Under the pieces are notes generated by a model, which was not told where the DNA came from, searched no databases, and saw only the letters and a list, made by a program, of their open reading frames with translations. A stretch of 64,000 nt of DNA from Rosistilla oblonga (GTDB lineage Bacteria > Planctomycetota > Planctomycetia > Pirellulales > Pirellulaceae), in contig NZ_CP036292.1 in the NCBI RefSeq assembly GCF_007751715.1, positions 6,641,339 to 6,705,338 on the forward strand, read 5' to 3'. Positions 9,064 through 16,816 of this stretch are shown one piece after another (the first letter of the stretch is position 1; each line of letters begins with the position of its first letter). Both the position numbers and the translations under genes were made by a program.

Positions 9064-10343
9064 TTGCAGCGCAACCGCAAACATCCAGACGGCCTAACGC
9101 CGCCGTCGTCGGAATCCTGATCTGTGGACTCGGTTTCCTGATCGGATGCCGCAGTGGCGGTGCGCCGCAGCGGAAGATCGATCCTCAATTGAAGAACCAT
9201 GCCGAAGCGGCGACCGAAGCTTTTGCCGAGGGGCAGTTGGAAGATGCGGTCAAACAGTACCGCAAAGTGATCCGCCGCGCCTGGGCGATGGACGATCCGC
9301 TAGAATCGGGCAACAACGCGTACAACATGGCCGCGGCGATGACCAGCATGTCGCGTGTGGCGGAAGCTCGCGATTGGTTGGTCGATGCCCGCGTGGAACT
9401 GTACCGAGCGGGCAAACCCGATGGCAACACCTGGCTGTTGGAGGCCAAGCTCGCGCAAAACCAATGCCGGTTCGACGAAGCCGCTCGCTTGATCCAACGC
9501 GCCTCCTGTTCCGAACCTCCCTGCGAAGGCGATTCGGGCGATTGCTTGTGTGGACCACACGATCCGTGCGAAGGAAGCTGTGCTGCAAAAATCCCTTGCG
9601 TCGGCGAGAAGCTGGAACAGCGGAAACAACTGGCCGATTGCCAGCAGACGTTTCAAATCCAGATCCACCTAGCCCAAGCTCGCTGGTACGCCGAACAATA
9701 CGACCTGCCCAATGCGCGATGCCATTATCAGACCGCCTGCGAACTGGCTGCGGAGATCTGCGACTTTGAACTGCAGGCGGAACTGCAAAGCGTTGCGGCG
9801 ATGATCCATCTGGCCTGCGGGCAATTCTTGCAAGCGGGTTGGCATCTCGATCTCGAGGCGAAAAACCTACGACTGGCTGGCAATTATCGCGAGATCCCGC
9901 GAGCCTTGGAATTGGCATCGGCCGCTTATGCGCAAGCCGCTCGGCCAGCGTTGGCCGCCGATCGATTGTGCCGTGTCGCTCGGATCTGGTACGGCCGTGG
10001 AAACATCAACCGATCGTGGAAGTATGTAAAAGACGCAATCCCGATGGCGGAGATGTCCGGCTCGGCAAGCACCCAGATCCGACTGGCTCTGCTCGTACAT
10101 GAATTGCGGCAGGAGATCGATGACAAATCAGACAACGACGCTGCACCCCGCAGCGATTTGGATCCCACGCCCGAACTGGCAGCACACGATTCGTCACAGG
10201 CAACCGATTCCGCCGACGCGGCGGTCCACCCCGCCGATCCAATTCAGGAAGCGGAATTGCTGATGCTGGAAGGTCCCAAAAAACAAGCCTCCGCGGTGAT
10301 CGAGCGGCTGGCCAACCAACGCCTACTTCACAGCGACATCTAG
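9060..10343 (+). CDS. Lipoprotein with tetratricopeptide-like repeats, MCE operon
   Basis: Predicted lipoprotein of 427 residues. A hydrophobic signal (VVGILICGLGFLIGC) ends in a lipobox LIGC. The rest is helical with TPR-like pairs, for example EAFAEGQLEDAVKQYRKVIR and later alanine-rich repeats, plus a Cys-rich insert (about residues 145-185, several CxxC-like pairs) that could bind metal or form disulfides. The GTG at 9060 is chosen because it overlaps the upstream TGA and has GGGAGGTG just before it. Its place as last gene of the MCE operon suggests a periplasmic or outer-membrane accessory protein, by analogy with MlaC/VacJ partners, though it is not homologous to them by eye. Confidence 0.8.
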   Translation: MIAAQPQTSRRPNAAVVGILICGLGFLIGCRSGGAPQRKIDPQLKNHAEAATEAFAEGQLEDAVKQYRKVIRRAWAMDDPLESGNNAYNMAAAMTSMSRVAEARDWLVDARVELYRAGKPDGNTWLLEAKLAQNQCRFDEAARLIQRASCSEPPCEGDSGDCLCGPHDPCEGSCAAKIPCVGEKLEQRKQLADCQQTFQIQIHLAQARWYAEQYDLPNARCHYQTACELAAEICDFELQAELQSVAAMIHLACGQFLQAGWHLDLEAKNLRLAGNYREIPRALELASAAYAQAARPALAADRLCRVARIWYGRGNINRSWKYVKDAIPMAEMSGSASTQIRLALLVHELRQEIDDKSDNDAAPRSDLDPTPELAAHDSSQATDSADAAVHPADPIQEAELLMLEGPKKQASAVIERLANQRLLHSDI

Positions 10344-10602
10344 AACGGGATCAAGCCGCCAAGCGTTGCAGGATCGCAGCCTGTAACTGCTCGTAAAATT
10401 CCGGCTCCCGCAACCGACTCCGCTCCGTTTCGGGCAACCGCCGCATCGCCTCACCCCTGGCTACCAACGGCGGCAGCTTAATGGTCCAATATCCCGGCCG
10501 CGACTTGGCGCATAGCGATCGGCAGTCGTTTCGGTTTTCGCGAGCTCGCCCCCATCGCGCGGCGACAATCCCGCGTATCGGACCTTCGTCTGTAGGTCGG
10601 CG
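10344..10602. other. Gene-poor left border of the cassette array
   Basis: Between the lipoprotein gene and the first attC. A minus-strand frame (10351-10641) is open but its 5' half lies in the attC repeat. Only its last 40 codons look protein-like, so it could be a 3' remnant of a gene. This is where an integrase and attI would be expected, given the cassette orientation. I see no tyrosine-recombinase motif. A short stretch near 10574 (TATCGGACC) is complementary to the R'' of the first attC and could be the 5' end of a deleted cassette. Confidence 0.4.
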
Positions 10603-10741
10603 GTCCGACAACATGGTGTTTACGCTAGGCCTTCGGCACACCTTCCTTGGTTGGTCACGCGAGCCGGCATTGGTACAATTTCTCGTAGTTCAGGCATCAC
10701 TCGCTTCGTCCGGGGCGGTGTCGCCGCCCCTTCCGTAAGGT
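10603..10741 (+). repeat. attC site A
   Basis: Begins GTCCGACAAC (R'') and ends GTAAGGT (R', 10735-10741), about 139 bp. It shares the block CTAGGCCTTCGGCACACCTT with sites B, E and (across the IS) F. It precedes the membrane-protein cassette, whose GTG start is inside the R' core. Confidence 0.75.
10651..10679 (+). promoter_or_regulatory. Promoter-like signal in attC A
   Basis: TTGGTC at 10651, 17-base spacer, TACAAT at 10674. It lies about 60 bases upstream of the membrane-protein start at 10740. Confidence 0.45.
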
Positions 10742-11393
10742 GTCAGAGATCAAAACACTGTTGAGACCGTTCATTTCCTTGCTGCTTATTTGCGTTGGCG
10801 TTGGACTGGCCCACAATACATGGGGCCTCGCGTCCAAGCTCATCCTCTGGGCAACGCGGAATCCGGCCACTATTGCCTTCACTACGTTCGCCCGCGAACG
10901 CTTTCCTGAGAACCTATTCCGTTTTGAGCAGGACTGCTTGGCCCACCTTCCGCTCGCGCCATATTTTTTCGTCGCCGGGGTGATCGCCGGAATCTCACTG
11001 GTAATGCGATTCAACGTCTTGGGTATATTCGTCACGCTGTCCTACGCAACTTGGTTTAGCGCACAGATCTTTCAGATGGCATCCGCATTTGATCTTCACT
11101 GGTCCGACTTTCTTCCGCATCTCGTCTGGAGTCTGGCTCTCACGCCAATCTATTTATTTGCGGCGCTGTTAGGGCGTGCTGCCCGCATTCGCGTTCGGCC
11201 GCACTGGAGAATTCGCGACTTTTTAATTTCGACTGCGATCCTTGCGGCCTTGATGGCATCCATCGTCGCACGTATCGAACTCGCGATTTCCGTCGCAGTT
11301 TTGGCGTTTGCTTGCTTCGTCACTTGGGTTACCTGGACAGCCTTTCCGTCTGAACCTGAATCTAATCCGTTAACGCAGCCTACTGGCACCTAA
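10740..11393 (+). CDS. Cassette gene: unknown multi-pass membrane protein
   Basis: Unrecognised integral membrane protein of 217 residues with about five hydrophobic segments: FISLLLICVGVGLAHN near the N-terminus, a long FFVAGVIAGISLVMRF segment, LVWSLALTPIYLFAALL, FLISTAILAALMASIVA and AISVAVLAFACFVTWV. No family motif seen. The GTG start overlaps the R' core of attC A, and the TAA stop lies inside the R'' core (ACCTAAC) of attC B, so the gene fills the cassette exactly. The cassette's 5' end (TAAGGTG) is complementary, with one mismatch, to its own R'' (CACCTAAC). The likely promoter is the TTGGTC/TACAAT pair in attC A. Confidence 0.65.
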   Translation: MSEIKTLLRPFISLLLICVGVGLAHNTWGLASKLILWATRNPATIAFTTFARERFPENLFRFEQDCLAHLPLAPYFFVAGVIAGISLVMRFNVLGIFVTLSYATWFSAQIFQMASAFDLHWSDFLPHLVWSLALTPIYLFAALLGRAARIRVRPHWRIRDFLISTAILAALMASIVARIELAISVAVLAFACFVTWVTWTAFPSEPESNPLTQPTGT

Positions 11394-11524
11394 CATGGTG
11401 TTTGCGTTAGGCCTTCGGCACACCTTCTTTGGTTGGTCACGTGGGCTGGCATTGGTACAATTTCTGGTAGTTCAGGCATCTCTCGCTTCGCTTAGGGCGG
11501 TGGCGTAAAACCCTTCCGTTGTCG
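11388..11524 (+). repeat. attC site B
   Basis: R'' ACCTAAC at 11388-11394, R' GTTGTCG at 11518-11524, 137 bp. Near-identical to sites A and E in the centre. The 3' side carries GCGTAAAA, complementary to the TTTTACGC L''-type box found in sister sites. Confidence 0.85.
11433..11461 (+). promoter_or_regulatory. Promoter-like signal in attC B
   Basis: TTGGTC at 11433, 17-base spacer, TACAAT at 11456. The next ATG is at 11530. Confidence 0.45.
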
Positions 11525-11636
11525 GACAAATGCAGAAGACACTCGATCGCGTAGCAAAACACCTCGCCGATGCAGGCATCGCTCTAAACGTCGAGCTTAA
11601 TCCACCCGCCACCACTGGTGACGTCGATACGGCCCA

Positions 11637-13078
11637 GAGTAATTGTCAATTGTTGTGTTTTGAGAAATTGAATTAGGCCGCGATCTCATCCTGCATGATT
11701 CCGTCTATGAAGGAACGCACTTCGATGACGGGAGTGATCTTCTCGTGGCAGTTCAGGCGTCTCCATTTCTTGGATGCTGATTGGGCGAGCTTGAACATCA
11801 TCGCCAAGCTTGCTCGCCGGGTTCCACTTCCTTTGGTCTTTCGATGGCGAAGCCGGATCGTCGCGAACGTGGACTCGATCGGGTTGGTCGTTCGGAGGTG
11901 ACTCCAGTGCTCCGCCGGGAAGTCGTAGAATGCCAGCAGCACGTCACGGTCCTTCTTTAAGCACGCGCATGCAGGAGCGTATTTCGCACGGTATTTTTCA
12001 AGGAAGTGATCGAACGCTTTGTTCGCGTCGTCCTCGTTTCCGCTTGCCAGATTTCGTGCAGGTCACCCTTCGTTTTGGGCTGAACGCTTCTGGGCATCTC
12101 GTTCAAAACGTTGGCCGTCTTATGGACCCAGCAGCGCTGTTCGCGGGTCTCGGGAAACACTTTCCGAATCGCCGCCCAGAAGCCTAACGCACCGTCACCG
12201 ATGGCGATCTTCGGAGCCATCTTCAGGCCTCGTTGCTTGAGATCGATGAGCAGTTCACTCCAGCTTTGTTCGCTTTCACGGTAGCCATCGAGGACGGCGA
12301 TCAGTTCCTTTTTCCCATCGGGCGTTGCTCCCATTAGCACCAGCAAGCACTGCTTTTTGTTGGCATCGTCTTCCAGGCGGACCTTCGCGTGAATGCCATC
12401 AGCCCAGACGTAAACGTATTGCTTGTCGGATAAATCACGCTTGCTCCAATCGTCGTACTCGCTACACCACTGTTCCTTTAGCCGACAGACGACGTTGGGA
12501 CCCAGCCCTGCGGCACGCGCACCCACAAGCGACTGAAGGGCTTCCGCGAAATCACCGGTCGAGATCCCTTTGAGGTACAGCCAAGGAATCAATTCTTCGA
12601 TGGCCTTGGTCTTTCGCAGGTAGCTTGGCAACACGCTGGGCGAAAACGTGCCCCGTCGGTTGCGATCGGGGGCACTGTCACGAACTCGCCCCTGGGTGAT
12701 GGGAATGGAACCCGCACCGGTGAGGATGTCCCGCTCCGGCAGGCTGCCGTTCTTGACGACGAGTCGTCTGCGTCGCTCGTCGGTTCGACTGGAATGCATG
12801 CCGATGAACGCTTCGACTTCAGCGTCGATCGCAGATTGCAGCATTCGCCTGGCTCCTTCGCGGACAATTTCGTCGAGTGGACTTCGCTGGTCGAACTGAG
12901 CCCGAAACGAAACCACTTAGGGATCGATCTGGTTGTCCACTGGCCCGTCGGTTCGATCTGTTTTAGTCTGATTCATGGCGTATTCCTTTGCCCACATCGG
13001 GCCGTTGGAGGGTGATAGTTCCAACAGGATGCGCCACCTTTTTCATTCACTCAAGAACACAACTTTCGACAATACCTC
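11637..13078 (-). mobile_element. IS256-family insertion sequence (1442 bp)
   Basis: Imperfect terminal inverted repeats: the left end starts GAGTAATTGTCAATTGTTGT and the right end (reverse complement) starts GAGGTATTGTCGAAAGTTGT. Both continue with similar sequence for about 25-40 bp. The element is flanked by the 9-bp target duplication TACGGCCCA (11628-11636 and 13079-13087), the size usual for IS256-type elements. It encodes one mutator-type transposase on the minus strand, which appears inactivated. Confidence 0.87.
11673..12976 (-). pseudogene. IS256-family transposase, nonsense and frameshift
   Basis: Mutator-type DDE transposase. Recognisable parts include an N-terminal AIDAEVEAFIG block, VYVWADGIHAKVRLEDDANK (first catalytic Asp), KIAIGDGALGFWAAIRKVFP (second Asp), QRCWVHKTANVLN, and near the C-terminus HWSHLRTTNPIESTFATIRL (catalytic Glu). 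From the ATG at 12976 the reading is MNQTKTDRTDGPVDNQIDP and then a TAA (12917-12919) before VVSFRAQ. Translation could restart at GTG 12916. A frameshift near 12045 separates the main part from the C-terminal part (...EDDANKAFDHFLEKYR... continues in another frame). The glutamate-bearing end is therefore lost from the main product. No second copy is in the window to supply transposase. Confidence 0.85.
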
Positions 13079-13627
13079 TACGGCCCAATCGCGGATCGGG
13101 CTTGCTCTCCCACCCGCGTACGTTGATTTCGTCACGCAATTCGCCAATGGTTTGTCTCTCTCATGGACAACCGATGACGGCCCTTTCGGTTCGTTTGAGC
13201 TTGAGCCTGTTGCTAACTCTGTTGGTGGCGTTTTGGAGATGCGTGATTGGCGATTCTACGATGATGACGCGGCTCGCGATTACGGCTTCCCATATACAGA
13301 CGATCCCGACTTGGCACTTGTCACCAACAAGTTAATGCACAACTGGATTCCGCTCCACGCCGAAGGCAACGGCGACAACTTGTCACTCGATCTGAATCCC
13401 GAGGGCTTCGGCAACGTCGTGTTCGACCATCACAGTTGGCTCGACGGCGGTACCGGTGCCAACGGCTTCCTAATGGCAAGCGATTTCACGAGCTTCTTTG
13501 AGGCGTGGGCAACGGTTTGCTTCGCGCAACCGAAGAGCCTTTGGTGGAAATCCGTAATAACCGATGACGGTGTTGATTGGGCGTCTGACCAATTTGACGA
13601 TCGTTTCCGATTGACGCCGTAAGTGTC

Positions 13628-13764
13628 CGACAACATGTTTTTTACGTTAGGCCTTCGGCACACCTTCTTTGGTTGGGCACGCGGGACTGGTGTTAGTACA
13701 ATCTTTCGCAATTCAAACTCCACCGCTTCGTTAACGGCGGTGCGGCAGACACGTTCCACTGGGC
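13628..13764 (+). repeat. attC site C
   Basis: Begins CGACAAC (13628-13634, preceded by GTC), ends ACTGGGC (13758-13764, a variant of GTTGGGC), 137 bp. The left half matches sites A/B/E; the right half diverges. Confidence 0.75.
13673..13702 (+). promoter_or_regulatory. Promoter-like signal in attC C
   Basis: TTGGGC at 13673, 18-base spacer, TACAAT at 13697. The next gene starts at 13781. Confidence 0.35.
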
Positions 13765-13780
13765 ACCCGAAATCTCATCG

Positions 13781-14110
13781 ATGCTTACAGTTTCTGAAAA
13801 AGTCGCGTGGATGATGGATACTCTGCGCGTTCTTTCGTCCCTCTCGGAACTTCCGGATGACGAGGTTGATTACCAAGTCTACGAGAATCTCGATGCAGAT
13901 GTCCGCGCCGCATTGTGCGTGGACAATCTCCGCGAAATCGCACAGGCAGAACTACTTTCTCCGAAGGTTGTCGCTGAGATCGAATTCATTCGCGACGCAA
14001 CAGTTTTATTGATCGACCGTCGTATTCCTGGCGCTGACTTGACCGAACACGATGAATGGCGGCACGTGATTTCGCGGGCCAAAACCGCTTTGGATTCAAT
14101 CTCAAAGTAG
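13781..14110 (+). CDS. Cassette gene: unknown 109-residue protein
   Basis: Small soluble acidic protein, mostly helical by composition, with no motif I recognise (MLTVSEKVAWMMDTLRVLSS at the start; ends RAKTALDSISK). It starts 17 bases after the R' core of attC C and ends 17 bases before the R'' core of attC D. No signal peptide or membrane helix. It is credible as a gene because it fills the cassette, is co-oriented with its neighbours and lies downstream of a promoter-like signal. Confidence 0.6.
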   Translation: MLTVSEKVAWMMDTLRVLSSLSELPDDEVDYQVYENLDADVRAALCVDNLREIAQAELLSPKVVAEIEFIRDATVLLIDRRIPGADLTEHDEWRHVISRAKTALDSISK

Positions 14111-14126
14111 TTAATGCCTGAGCGCC

Positions 14127-14275
14127 GCCCAACAATGTGCGGCCGATGAGTTGCGTCATCCATGCCGCATACGCCTTCCGGCTTCATTCCACGCGGGTTC
14201 TCACTGTATAATCTTCTGGATGGCCAACGTCTTTCGCATCGCCCGGGGCGGCGTCGGTCACACACCCCGTCAGGC
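14127..14275 (+). repeat. attC site D (divergent)
   Basis: GCCCAAC at 14127-14133, GTCAGGC at 14269-14275, 149 bp. Little identity to the A/B/E family, but it keeps the cores and a TATAAT at 14207. Confidence 0.6.
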
Positions 14276-14291
14276 AACCTACCGAAACCTA

Positions 14292-14720
14292 ATGTCCGAG
14301 CTTCCACGAGATCGCATCATTGGTTCACGCTTGATCGAGATTGGCCACTCTGCGTTTAGCGAGCCCGAGTTTGTCCAGCAAGGCATCGGCCCTGCGACGT
14401 TTCGTTCGCACTACTTGCGACTCGACACCGGTATCGTTCTCGACCTATTTGTAGCCGAGTTGACGATTTCAGATGTGGACACTTTCCCGATGCCCGGCGA
14501 AACATCTGGACTTCGTCCGTCCGCCGTGCTTGGGCGCCGCATCTCTGCAATCTGGTCTGATGACACGTCTTCGCCGCTAGTGGCATTCGACGACGGCACG
14601 TATCTCCGCGATGCCAACGACGGTTTCTACGGTAACCCGCTCCACGCCGGTCATATCGCTGACGATTACACTCCGCAGGAACGCGCCGAGTTTATCGACT
14701 ATTGGGCACTGGAATCGTAG
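14292..14720 (+). CDS. Cassette gene: unknown 142-residue protein
   Basis: Unrecognised soluble protein (starts MSELPRDRIIGSRLIEIGHS). It appears beta-rich with short strands (VLDLFVAELTISD, ISAIWSDD). The end, TYLRDANDGFYGNPLHAGHI, then PQERAEFIDYW, looks like a compact domain. The ATG at 14292 follows the R' core of attC D. An upstream extension in frame would run through the attC and is rejected. The cassette's 5' end (GTCAGGCAACC) is complementary to its own R'' (GGTCGCCTAAC) at 9 of 11 positions, which supports the cassette limits. Function unknown. Confidence 0.6.
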   Translation: MSELPRDRIIGSRLIEIGHSAFSEPEFVQQGIGPATFRSHYLRLDTGIVLDLFVAELTISDVDTFPMPGETSGLRPSAVLGRRISAIWSDDTSSPLVAFDDGTYLRDANDGFYGNPLHAGHIADDYTPQERAEFIDYWALES

Positions 14721-14730
14721 TCCACCGGTC

Positions 14731-14866
14731 GCCTAACATAGTTTTACGCTAGGCCTTCGGCACACCTTCTTTGGTTGGTCACAGGGGCTGGCATTGGTAC
14801 AATTCCTGGTAGTTCCGACATCGCTCGCTTCGTTCAGAGAGGTGTCGCAACCCACTTCCGTTGTCT
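14731..14866 (+). repeat. attC site E
   Basis: GCCTAAC at 14731-14737 matches RYYYAAC exactly. GTTGTCT at 14860-14866. 136 bp, near-identical centre to A and B. Confidence 0.85.
14775..14803 (+). promoter_or_regulatory. Promoter-like signal in attC E
   Basis: TTGGTC at 14775, 17-base spacer, TACAAT at 14798. The next gene starts at 14885. Confidence 0.45.
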
Positions 14867-14884
14867 GACCTACCGGAATTGCTG

Positions 14885-15283
14885 ATGACCGACCTTGACG
14901 GCGACGCAATCATCGCAAAGTACTGCAACGCACTTGGCGGGCGTGCCCGCTACGACGCCGACCTGTCGGCGACCGTGCTTGCCGATCTCTCCTGCGCGAT
15001 CGTGATGGTCAACGCATTTTGGTCTGGCCCGTCCATGCAAACGCTCGTCCGTATCGCAAATGTGATCGCGGACGTAGATGTTGACTGCCGCATCGAACTG
15101 ATTGTCTGTGATACTGACCATATTCCTGACTTGTCGCTTGAACCATGGGGTCTCAACACACTCGGTGGCTACGGCGAGATCGCGTGGGTTCACAATGGCC
15201 AGATCGTTGCACGTCGTGACCCAGGTCGCGACCCGGATTTGACCACGACCACTTGCAGCCTTCTCGCTAGCTGCGAGGCGTAA
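14885..15283 (+). CDS. Cassette gene: thioredoxin-fold-like protein without the CxxC
   Basis: 132 residues. The central part, CAIVMVNAFWSGPSMQTLVR, followed by IELIVCDTD and later GEIAWVHNGQIVARRD, has the strand-helix order of a thioredoxin fold (beta strand, FW..GP, helix, strand, then a turn before the C-terminal strand pair). Where thioredoxins have WCGPC this protein has WSGPS, so disulfide chemistry is not expected. That reading is by eye only. Start ATG 14885; a TTG inside the attC core (14861) would add 8 residues. Its downstream attC is split by an IS5-type element. Confidence 0.5.
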   Translation: MTDLDGDAIIAKYCNALGGRARYDADLSATVLADLSCAIVMVNAFWSGPSMQTLVRIANVIADVDVDCRIELIVCDTDHIPDLSLEPWGLNTLGGYGEIAWVHNGQIVARRDPGRDPDLTTTTCSLLASCEA

Positions 15284-15322
15284 ACTCGCTTTACCGGTCG
15301 TACAACATGTTTTTTACGCTAG

Positions 15323-16240
15323 GCACTGTTTAACAAACTGATCTGGTCAAACAGAAACGCATTCGGCAACCTCCCGGAGTACCTACCAAAGTGCTCCAAG
15401 GAGGAAGCCAAATGCCACGCCATCGTCTCACAGATCGGGAGTTCAATGCAATCCGTCATCTGCTGCCCAAGCAGCGCCCCGGTAAGCCGGGACGACGGTG
15501 GAGCAACCATCGCACGGTAATAGATGGGATACTCTGGATCACGAAGACTGGAAGCCCCTGGCGAGATCTACCTGAGCAACTGGGGAAATGGCAAACGGTC
15601 TACGCCAGATTTCGACGATGGACCAAGGAAGGGCTCTGGGCCAGAATTTATCAAACACTACTGAAGCGACTGGACGCACTGGAGAAGATTGACCGGTCGC
15701 TTTGGTGCGTTGACGGTAGCGTCATTCGGGCTCACCGCAGCGCTTCGGGTATGATTCCGCAGAGCGAAAAGAACGATGAATTAGTGGCTCTGGGACGTTC
15801 TCGAGGCGGATACTCGACGAAAATTCATGTGCTATGCGATGGCGAGGGAACGTTGCTCGGAATCACGGCGACTGGCGGTCAACGCCACGAGTCGACGGAA
15901 CTTGAGAATCTCATCGCAAGCTGTGAACTAAGTCTTCATCGCTACGACAGTCGTCCTGAAGTGATCGCAGGAGACAAGGGATACAGCAGTAACGCGATTC
16001 GCCAGTTCATCCGCGACCGCCAGATCAAACCGGTCATCGGATCGAAGGCTAACGAATCACGGGATGCGAATTTTGATCGCGAAGCTTACCGCCGCCGCAA
16101 TATCATCGAACGACTGATCGGCTGGCTAAAAGAATCTCGCCGAGTGGCGACGCGATACGATAAACTTGCCTGTTCGTACCTTGCTTTCGTTCAACTCGCC
16201 GCCATGCGGCGAGTGCTCAAACTGCTTTAATAAACAGTGC
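15323..16240 (+). mobile_element. IS5-family insertion sequence (918 bp) in attC F
   Basis: Perfect 10-bp terminal inverted repeats GCACTGTTTA/TAAACAGTGC with looser extension. The flanking CTAG duplication (15319-15322 and 16241-16244) fits the YTAR target of IS5-type elements. It holds one complete transposase gene. Confidence 0.88.
15412..16230 (+). CDS. IS5-family transposase
   Basis: DDE transposase of 272 residues. N-terminal DUF4096-like region with LTDREFNAIRHLLP and GSPWRDLPEQLGKWQTVYAR. First Asp in WCVDGSVIRAHR, second in VIAGDKGYSSNAIRQFI, and Glu in NIIERLIGWLKESRRVATRY. The ATG at 15412 is chosen over an in-frame GTG at 15391 because AAGGAGG lies 8 bases before it. The reading frame is intact and the inverted repeats are perfect, so the element may be active. 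It cuts attC F, probably affecting mobility of the upstream cassette. Confidence 0.9.
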   Translation: MPRHRLTDREFNAIRHLLPKQRPGKPGRRWSNHRTVIDGILWITKTGSPWRDLPEQLGKWQTVYARFRRWTKEGLWARIYQTLLKRLDALEKIDRSLWCVDGSVIRAHRSASGMIPQSEKNDELVALGRSRGGYSTKIHVLCDGEGTLLGITATGGQRHESTELENLIASCELSLHRYDSRPEVIAGDKGYSSNAIRQFIRDRQIKPVIGSKANESRDANFDREAYRRRNIIERLIGWLKESRRVATRYDKLACSYLAFVQLAAMRRVLKLL

Positions 16241-16343
16241 CTAGGCCTTCGTTTGTAGTCCGAGCGGCGTGGGCGTATCATTAGCTGGTCGTGATTCACA
16301 CTCCACCGCTTCGCCGAGATCCGTGTCGCAACACCCTACCGTT

Positions 16344-16649
16344 ATGCGACTTAGCCGCAACCCAATGGACAATGCTGCCTACTCTAAGTTGCTTGCCCCG
16401 ATCACCGAGGAGCATCGCGCGATGCCTTACTCGTTTTGGCTGCCATTCCTGTCTGGCGAACCGATCGTCCGCGAGATTGTCGCGCCGGACGGCACCCCTT
16501 GTTGCGTTGAAATCAATGCATTCTGGGACGACAAGCCGAATGGTGACATCCGCGTGATCCTGTCGATCGACGATGGTGGGCGCGACGCGCTGATGCCGTA
16601 TGGCCACGACTTCATCCTTTCGCCCGATGGCAGCTTTGTTGGCGAGTAA
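16344..16649 (+). CDS. Cassette gene: unknown protein of about 100 residues
   Basis: Small soluble protein. The conserved-looking core is YSFWLPFLSGEPIVREIVAP, then CCVEINAFWDDKPNGDIRV and a C-terminal HDFILSPDGSFVGE. No family recognised. The ATG at 16344 lies within the R' core of attC F (GTTATGC). A second ATG at 16365 would shorten it by 7 residues and is equally possible. The cassette's 5' end (GTTATGCGACT) is complementary to its own R'' (AGTCGCACAAC) at 9 of 11 positions, so the cassette limits are well supported. Confidence 0.55.
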   Translation: MRLSRNPMDNAAYSKLLAPITEEHRAMPYSFWLPFLSGEPIVREIVAPDGTPCCVEINAFWDDKPNGDIRVILSIDDGGRDALMPYGHDFILSPDGSFVGE

Positions 16650-16655
16650 TCAGTC

Positions 16656-16779
16656 GCACAACACCTTTCCTGCGCAAAGTCGCGACCGTTGTGATTGGAG
16701 CGTATTTCGGTGCGCAATCGTCAACCGCGTCGGTCACGTCCCCGCTGCTGCAGCCCCGCGATCACCGTCGCCGTTTGGC
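16656..16779 (+). repeat. attC site G (divergent)
   Basis: GCACAAC at 16656-16662, GTTTGGC at 16773-16779, about 124 bp. Cores are one base off consensus each. No TACAAT element. Confidence 0.5.
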
Positions 16780-16816
16780 AACACTCGCAAGCCTTGATAA
16801 GATCACCCGCAGTTCA

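Larger units (their letters stand above)
11530..13622 (+). pseudogene. Cassette gene: SMI1/KNR4-like protein, split by IS256-type insertion
   Basis: Gene interrupted at codon 36. The 5' part (11530-11636, MQKTLDRVAKHLADAGIALN...) and the 3' part (13088-13622) join exactly in frame once the element 11637-13078 and one copy of the 9-bp duplication are removed. That gives a 213-residue protein reading ...DTAQSRIGLALPPAYVDFV. The segment LPPAYVDFVTQFANGLSL and the later acidic/aromatic blocks (NGDNLSLDLNPEGFGNVVFD) fit the SMI1/KNR4 superfamily, known as immunity or regulatory proteins in polymorphic-toxin loci and common in cassettes. The 5' end of the cassette (TTGTCGGAC) is a perfect complement of its R'' GTCCGACAAC. 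In the present state it is probably non-functional. Confidence 0.8.
15300..16347 (+). repeat. attC site F, interrupted by an insertion sequence
   Basis: Left part 15300-15322 starts GTACAAC then ATGTTTTTTACGCTAG. Right part 16241-16347 resumes CTAGGCCTTCG and ends GTTATGC (16341-16347). Removing the IS and one CTAG leaves about 126 bp resembling sites A, B and E. Confidence 0.8.

Noticed and set aside
10351-10641. Minus-strand frame in the place where an integron integrase would lie
   Set aside because: Only 96 codons, half of it overlapping an attC repeat, and no tyrosine-recombinase motifs (no R..HxxR..Y pattern).
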